Below are positions 6,663 through 9,214 of a stretch of 9,214 nt of DNA, one piece after another (within the stretch, counting starts at the first letter, position 1; the number at the start of each line of letters is the position of its first letter). Source of the stretch: Fidelibacterota bacterium (GTDB taxonomy: Bacteria; Pseudomonadota; Alphaproteobacteria; Rhodospirillales; Rhodospirillaceae); NCBI GenBank assembly GCA_947473445.1, contig CANJEU010000059.1:1-9214 (forward strand), given 5' to 3'. A program made the position numbers and the translations under genes. The notes under the pieces are model-generated. The model was given only the letters and a program-made list of their open reading frames with translations, had not been told where the DNA came from and did no database searches.

Positions 6663-6968
6663 ATGGCGAAGACAAGCACAGTTGAACGCGACACCAAGCG
6701 CCGCCGGATGGCGAAGTCGCTCGGCGGCAAGCGTAAGAAGTTGAAGGCGATCATCATGGATCGCGACACCAACGATGAAGACCGCTTCGCGGCCGTTATC
6801 AAGTTGTCGCAGGTTCCGCGTAATTCCTCGAAGGTCCGCATCCGTAATCGGTGCGCCCTGACGGGTCGTCCGCGCGCCACCTATCGTAAGTTCAAAATGG
6901 CGCGCAACAAGCTGCGTGATCTTGCCTCCAAAGGGCAGATCCCCGGCATGGTTAAGTCGAGCTGGTAA
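6663..6968 (+). CDS. rpsN: 30S ribosomal protein S14, long zinc-independent form
   Basis: The product is 101 residues, the length of the long (C-minus) form of S14. It has one cysteine, Cys64 in NRCALTGRPR, and no paired CxxC motifs, so it should not bind zinc. The conserved GRPRATYRKFKMARNKLRDLA (about 68-88) and the ending GQIPGMVKSSW identify the family. S14 is part of the 30S head near S3, S10 and S19. SD GAGGGAT at 6653-6659 lies 3-5 nt before the ATG. Zinc-free S14 as the sole operon copy is usual in proteobacteria. Confidence 0.98.
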   Translation: MAKTSTVERDTKRRRMAKSLGGKRKKLKAIIMDRDTNDEDRFAAVIKLSQVPRNSSKVRIRNRCALTGRPRATYRKFKMARNKLRDLASKGQIPGMVKSSW

Positions 6969-6980
6969 GGAGCAGATCAA

Positions 6981-7379
6981 GTGTCAATGACAGATCCCGT
7001 TGGTGATTTGTTGACCCGCATCCGTAATGGACAGCGGGCGAACAAAGCGACAATCACGACGCCGGCCTCGAAGCTGCGTGAAAACCTGCTGACCGTTCTG
7101 GAGCGCGAAGGCTACATCCGCGGCTTCGAACGCTATTCGGTGCGCGATGGCATCGACGAGCTGAAGGTCGAACTCAAGTACAATGAAGGCGAGCCGGTCA
7201 TCACCAAGATCGAGCGCATCTCGAAGCCGGGACGCCGCGTGTATGCGAAGATCGCGGACTTGCAGAAGGTCTATAACGGCCTTGGCATCTCCATTCTCTC
7301 GACGCCCCGTGGCGTCATGTCTGACGCGGAAGCACGCACGGCCAACGTTGGCGGTGAAGTGCTCTGCCAAGTCTTCTAA
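6981..7379 (+). CDS. rpsH: 30S ribosomal protein S8
   Basis: The 132-residue protein (E. coli 130) begins MSMTDPVGDLLTRIRNGQ and has the C-terminal RNA-binding motif STPRGVMSD (107-115), ending GGEVLCQVF. S8 is a primary binder of the 16S rRNA central domain and, in E. coli, the repressor of the spc operon. The start is taken as GTG 6981, because the SD AAGGAG (6967-6972) is 8 nt before it. The ATG two codons later (6987) would be 14 nt away. Alphaproteobacterial relatives also begin with two residues before MTDP. The SD overlaps the rpsN stop. Confidence 0.97.
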   Translation: MSMTDPVGDLLTRIRNGQRANKATITTPASKLRENLLTVLEREGYIRGFERYSVRDGIDELKVELKYNEGEPVITKIERISKPGRRVYAKIADLQKVYNGLGISILSTPRGVMSDAEARTANVGGEVLCQVF

Positions 7380-7388
7380 GCGTACTAA

Positions 7389-7404
7389 GTGTTCTAACGA
7401 ACAC
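7389..7404 (+). other. Short hairpin in the rpsH-rplF gap
   Basis: GTGTTC (7389-7394) and GAACAC (7399-7404) are exact reverse complements around a 4-nt TAAC loop, starting 10 nt after the rpsH stop. An outer pair CGTAC (7381-7385) and GTACG (7419-7423) could enclose this stem and the rplF SD. No T-run follows, so it is not a terminator. It could modulate rplF initiation; a 6-bp stem can also occur by chance. Confidence 0.35.
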
Positions 7405-7423
7405 GGATTGAAGGAAGCGTACG

Positions 7424-7957
7424 ATGTCACGTGTAGGCAAATATCCGGTCGCCATTCCGAGCGGCGTTACGGTCACCATGGCGGGCAACCTCGTCACGGT
7501 GAAGGGCAAGCTCGGCGAGCTGAAGCTCGACACCAGCGAAGACGTTGAAGCCAGCGTCACCGACGGCAAGGTGTGGGTGAAGGCTAAGGGCGAAACCAAA
7601 CGCGCTCGTGCGCTGTGGGGAACCACGCGCGCCACCATCAACAACATGGTGAAGGGCGTCAGCCAGGGCTACAAAAAGACCCTCGACATCACCGGCGTCG
7701 GCTTCAAGGCCGCCGCTCAGGGCAAGAAGCTCAACCTCTCGCTCGGCTTCTCGCACGATGTCGTCTACGACATTCCGGCCGGAATCGAAGTGAAGACGCC
7801 GACCGCAGTGCAGATCGAAATCAGCGGCGCCGATCGTCAGAAGGTTGGTCAGGTCGCGGCCGAAATCCGCTCCTACAAGCCGCCTGAGCCCTACAAGGGC
7901 AAGGGCATCAAATATTCTGACGAGTTCATCCTGCGCAAAGAAGGCAAGAAGAAGTAG
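7424..7957 (+). CDS. rplF: 50S ribosomal protein L6
   Basis: The product is 177 residues, equal to E. coli L6. It opens with MSRVGKYPVAIPSGV and consists of two similar alpha/beta domains. The second domain begins near KKTLDITGVGFKAAAQGKKLNLSLGFSH (84-111) and ends with the conserved PEPYKGKGIKY at 154-164 and a basic tail. L6 lies by the factor-binding site near the sarcin-ricin loop and is needed for late 50S assembly. SD AAGGA at 7411-7415 is 8 nt upstream. The 44-nt gap before it holds a small hairpin. Confidence 0.99.
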   Translation: MSRVGKYPVAIPSGVTVTMAGNLVTVKGKLGELKLDTSEDVEASVTDGKVWVKAKGETKRARALWGTTRATINNMVKGVSQGYKKTLDITGVGFKAAAQGKKLNLSLGFSHDVVYDIPAGIEVKTPTAVQIEISGADRQKVGQVAAEIRSYKPPEPYKGKGIKYSDEFILRKEGKKK

Positions 7958-7963
7958 GGCGCC

Positions 7964-7980
7964 CGCTCAGAAATTGAGCG
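7964..7980 (+). other. Short hairpin after rplF
   Basis: CGCTCA (7964-7969) and TGAGCG (7975-7980) are exact reverse complements around the 5-nt loop GAAAT. The hairpin starts 6 nt after the rplF stop and ends just before the duplicated rplR ribosome-binding site. There is no T-run, so termination is unlikely. It may be a structured spacer or an mRNA stability element; the role is inferred and chance is possible. Confidence 0.35.
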
Positions 7981-7981
7981 C

Positions 7982-8011
7982 CAAGGGATTTAGCGACAAG
8001 GGATTTAGCGA
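7982..8011 (+). repeat. Exact 15-bp tandem duplication containing the rplR ribosome-binding site
   Basis: The unit CAAGGGATTTAGCGA occurs twice head to tail, at 7982-7996 and 7997-8011, with no mismatch. Each copy carries an SD-like AAGGGA (7983-7988 and 7998-8003). The second copy ends on the A of the rplR ATG and gives the usual 8-nt spacing from AAGGG. The first copy would be a standby site 15 nt further upstream. The first unit has C where the second has the T of ATG, so only one start codon results. Tandem slippage is the likely origin. Confidence 0.9.
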
Positions 8012-8373
8012 TGAGCACCACCAAAATTCGGGCCGAGCGCCGCAAGCAGCGTACGCGCTTTGCCATCAAAGCGACGGCGCATGGCCGTCCGCGCCTTTCG
8101 GTCTTCCGATCGGGCCGGCACATCTATGCCCAGATCATTGCCGACGACGACGGCCGTACGGTCGCCGCGGCCTCGAGCGTCGATACCGACCTCAAGGGCA
8201 AACTGAAAGTCGGCGCTTCCAAGGCCGCTGCCGCTGAAGTCGGCAAGCTGCTCGCCGAACGCGCGGTGAAGGCCGGCGTCAAGGAAGTGGTTTTCGATCG
8301 CGGTGGTTATTTGTTCCACGGGCGCGTGAAGGCTTTGGCCGAAGCGGCGCGTGAAGCCGGCCTGTCGTTCTAG
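8011..8373 (+). CDS. rplR: 50S ribosomal protein L18
   Basis: The product is 120 residues (E. coli 117). It has a basic N-terminus (RAERRKQRTRFAIKATAHGRPRLSVFRSGRHIYAQII) and the C-terminal VKEVVFDRGGYLFHGRVKALAEAAREAGLSF, both characteristic of L18. L18 binds 5S rRNA and, with L5, attaches it to the 50S central protuberance. No in-frame start exists between the ATG at 8011 and an upstream in-frame TGA at 7975, so the start is certain. The gap of 53 nt from rplF is among the longest in the cluster. It contains a small hairpin and the doubled ribosome-binding site. Confidence 0.98.
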   Translation: MSTTKIRAERRKQRTRFAIKATAHGRPRLSVFRSGRHIYAQIIADDDGRTVAAASSVDTDLKGKLKVGASKAAAAEVGKLLAERAVKAGVKEVVFDRGGYLFHGRVKALAEAAREAGLSF

Positions 8374-8397
8374 GCTGGTAAGTAAGGGAAATAAGAT

Positions 8398-9042
8398 ATG
8401 GCACGGACACCAACTGGGACCTCTGATCGCGGCGGCGAACGCCAGGGCAGAGGCGGCGAACGTGGGGAACGCGGTGGACGCCGCGACCGCGAAGGCGGTC
8501 GTGGTGGCGAGCGCGAGCGTGACGACGAATTCGTCGACAAGCTGGTGCACATCAACCGCGTCGCCAAAGTCGTAAAGGGCGGACGTCGTTTCGCTTTCGC
8601 AGCGCTCGTCGTTGTCGGCGATGCCAAGGGCAAAGTCGGTTACGGTTCGGGCAAGGCGCGCGAAGTGCCGGAAGCCATCCGTAAGGCGACCGATGCCGCC
8701 AAGCGCAACATGATTAAGGTGCCGCTGCGCGAAGGCCGCACTTTGCATCATGACCTGTACGGCCGCTTCGGCGCCGGCAAAGTCATCCTGCGTTCGGCTC
8801 CGGCCGGTACCGGCATCATCGCCGGCGGCCCGATGCGCGCAGTGTTCGAAACGATGGGCATTCAGGACATCGTTTCCAAGAGCGTCGGCAGCAACAACCC
8901 GCACAACATGGTGAAGGCAACCTTTGCGGCCCTTCAATCCATGACCAGCCCGCGTAGCGTGGCTGCCAAGCGCGGCAAGAAAGTCGCCGACATCATCGGA
9001 CGCCGCGAAGAAGGCGGTAAAGAAGTGGCGAAGGAAGCCTAG
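8398..9042 (+). CDS. rpsE: 30S ribosomal protein S5 with RGG-rich N-terminal extension
   Basis: The product is 214 residues against 167 in E. coli. The S5 core begins near residue 44 (EFVDKLVHINRVAKVVKGGRRF) and includes VVVGDAKGKVGYGSGKAREVPEAIRKA (71-97) and TGIIAGGPMRAVFE (138-151). It ends near KRGKKVADIIGRR, followed by a short charged tail. S5 acts in mRNA entry, decoding fidelity and 30S assembly. The first 43 residues are a low-complexity segment of Arg, Gly and Glu with four RGG units (RGGER at 11-15, 18-22 and 35-39, RGGRR at 25-29). Shorter charged extensions are known in alphaproteobacterial S5. SD AAGGGA (8384-8389), 8 nt from the ATG, supports translation of the extension. Confidence 0.98.
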   Translation: MARTPTGTSDRGGERQGRGGERGERGGRRDREGGRGGERERDDEFVDKLVHINRVAKVVKGGRRFAFAALVVVGDAKGKVGYGSGKAREVPEAIRKATDAAKRNMIKVPLREGRTLHHDLYGRFGAGKVILRSAPAGTGIIAGGPMRAVFETMGIQDIVSKSVGSNNPHNMVKATFAALQSMTSPRSVAAKRGKKVADIIGRREEGGKEVAKEA

Positions 9043-9044
9043 TC

Positions 9045-9214
9045 ATGGCTGAGAAGAAAAAGACCGTTACCGTCACCCAGATCCACAGCGCAGCGGGCCG
9101 TTTTGCCAGCCAGCGTGAAACCTTGATCGGGCTGAAGCTCAACAAGATCCGTCGTACGTCGACCCTGGAAGACACCCCGGCGGTCCGCGGCATGATCAAT
9201 AAAGTAAAACACCT
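9045..9214 (+). CDS. rpmD: 50S ribosomal protein L30, 3' end cut by window edge
   Basis: The ATG at 9045, 2 nt after the rpsE stop, opens a frame of 56 full codons that runs off the window. The protein has the L30 pattern: KKTVTVTQIHSAAGRFASQRETLIGLKLNKIRRTSTLEDTPAVRGMINKVKH. Bacterial L30 is about 60 residues, so only a few codons are missing. SD AAGGA (9031-9035) lies in the end of rpsE with 9 nt spacing, indicating coupling. L30 binds 23S rRNA in the 50S subunit. In relatives rplO and secY follow; they would be just outside the window. Confidence 0.97.
   Translation, partial: MAEKKKTVTVTQIHSAAGRFASQRETLIGLKLNKIRRTSTLEDTPAVRGMINKVKH

Noticed and set aside
6663..6968. Zinc-ribbon type S14
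   Set aside because: Only one cysteine is present and there is no CxxC pair, so this is the long zinc-independent form.
7845..8237. A 130-codon + strand frame overlapping the end of rplF and the start of rplR
   Set aside because: It is out of frame with two conserved genes, and its KGFSD repeat is merely the translation of the 15-bp tandem duplication.
8005..8937. A 310-codon open frame on the - strand opposite rplR and rpsE
   Set aside because: It is a shadow of two conserved genes. The Ala/Phe-rich repetitive stretch is just the complement of the S5 Arg/Gly repeats.

Overview
The window is a continuous ribosomal-protein gene cluster (the fused S10 and spc operons) from a bacterium, entirely on the + strand. 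It starts inside the 3' end of an elongation factor Tu gene (tuf) and ends about 56 codons into rpmD. The order is tuf (partial), rpsJ, rplC, rplD, rplW, rplB, rpsS, rplV, rpsC, rplP, rpmC, rpsQ, rplN, rplX, rplE, rpsN, rpsH, rplF, rplR, rpsE, rpmD (partial). This is the standard bacterial order, with no insertion, loss or rearrangement. The protein sequences and the moderately high GC content point to Alphaproteobacteria. Examples are the S3 tail with VWIFKGEILEHDPMA, the S8 start MSMTDPVGDLL, L14 beginning MIQMQSNLDVADNSGA, and the long charged N-terminus of S5. The order or family cannot be fixed from this sequence alone.

Region 1 (1-240) holds the EF-Tu C-terminus and a 57-nt gap with a perfect 12-bp inverted repeat, probably an attenuator or partial terminator separating tuf from the ribosomal-protein genes. 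Region 2 (241-5373) corresponds to the S10 operon, rpsJ to rpsQ. Region 3 (5406-9214) corresponds to the spc operon, rplN to rpmD. No promoter or terminator is evident between S10 and spc: the rpsQ-rplN gap is only 32 nt and carries just a Shine-Dalgarno (SD) sequence, so the two are probably co-transcribed. Most junctions are tight (1-4 nt overlaps or gaps below 20 nt), which fits translational coupling. No gap inside the cluster reaches 60 nt, so there is no unexplained non-coding stretch.

The genes work as one unit. They supply small-subunit proteins (S10, S19, S3, S17, S14, S8, S5) and large-subunit proteins (L3, L4, L23, L2, L22, L16, L29, L14, L24, L5, L6, L18, L30) in balanced amounts. 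EF-Tu delivers aminoacyl-tRNA to the finished ribosome.

I found no previously undescribed system. The points worth a second look are small. They are an exact 15-bp tandem duplication that doubles the ribosome-binding site of rplR, the tuf-rpsJ hairpin, two short intergenic hairpins in the spc part, an RGG-repeat N-terminal extension on S5, a Lys-rich N-terminal extension on L23, and a His-to-Leu change beside the catalytically important histidine of L2.
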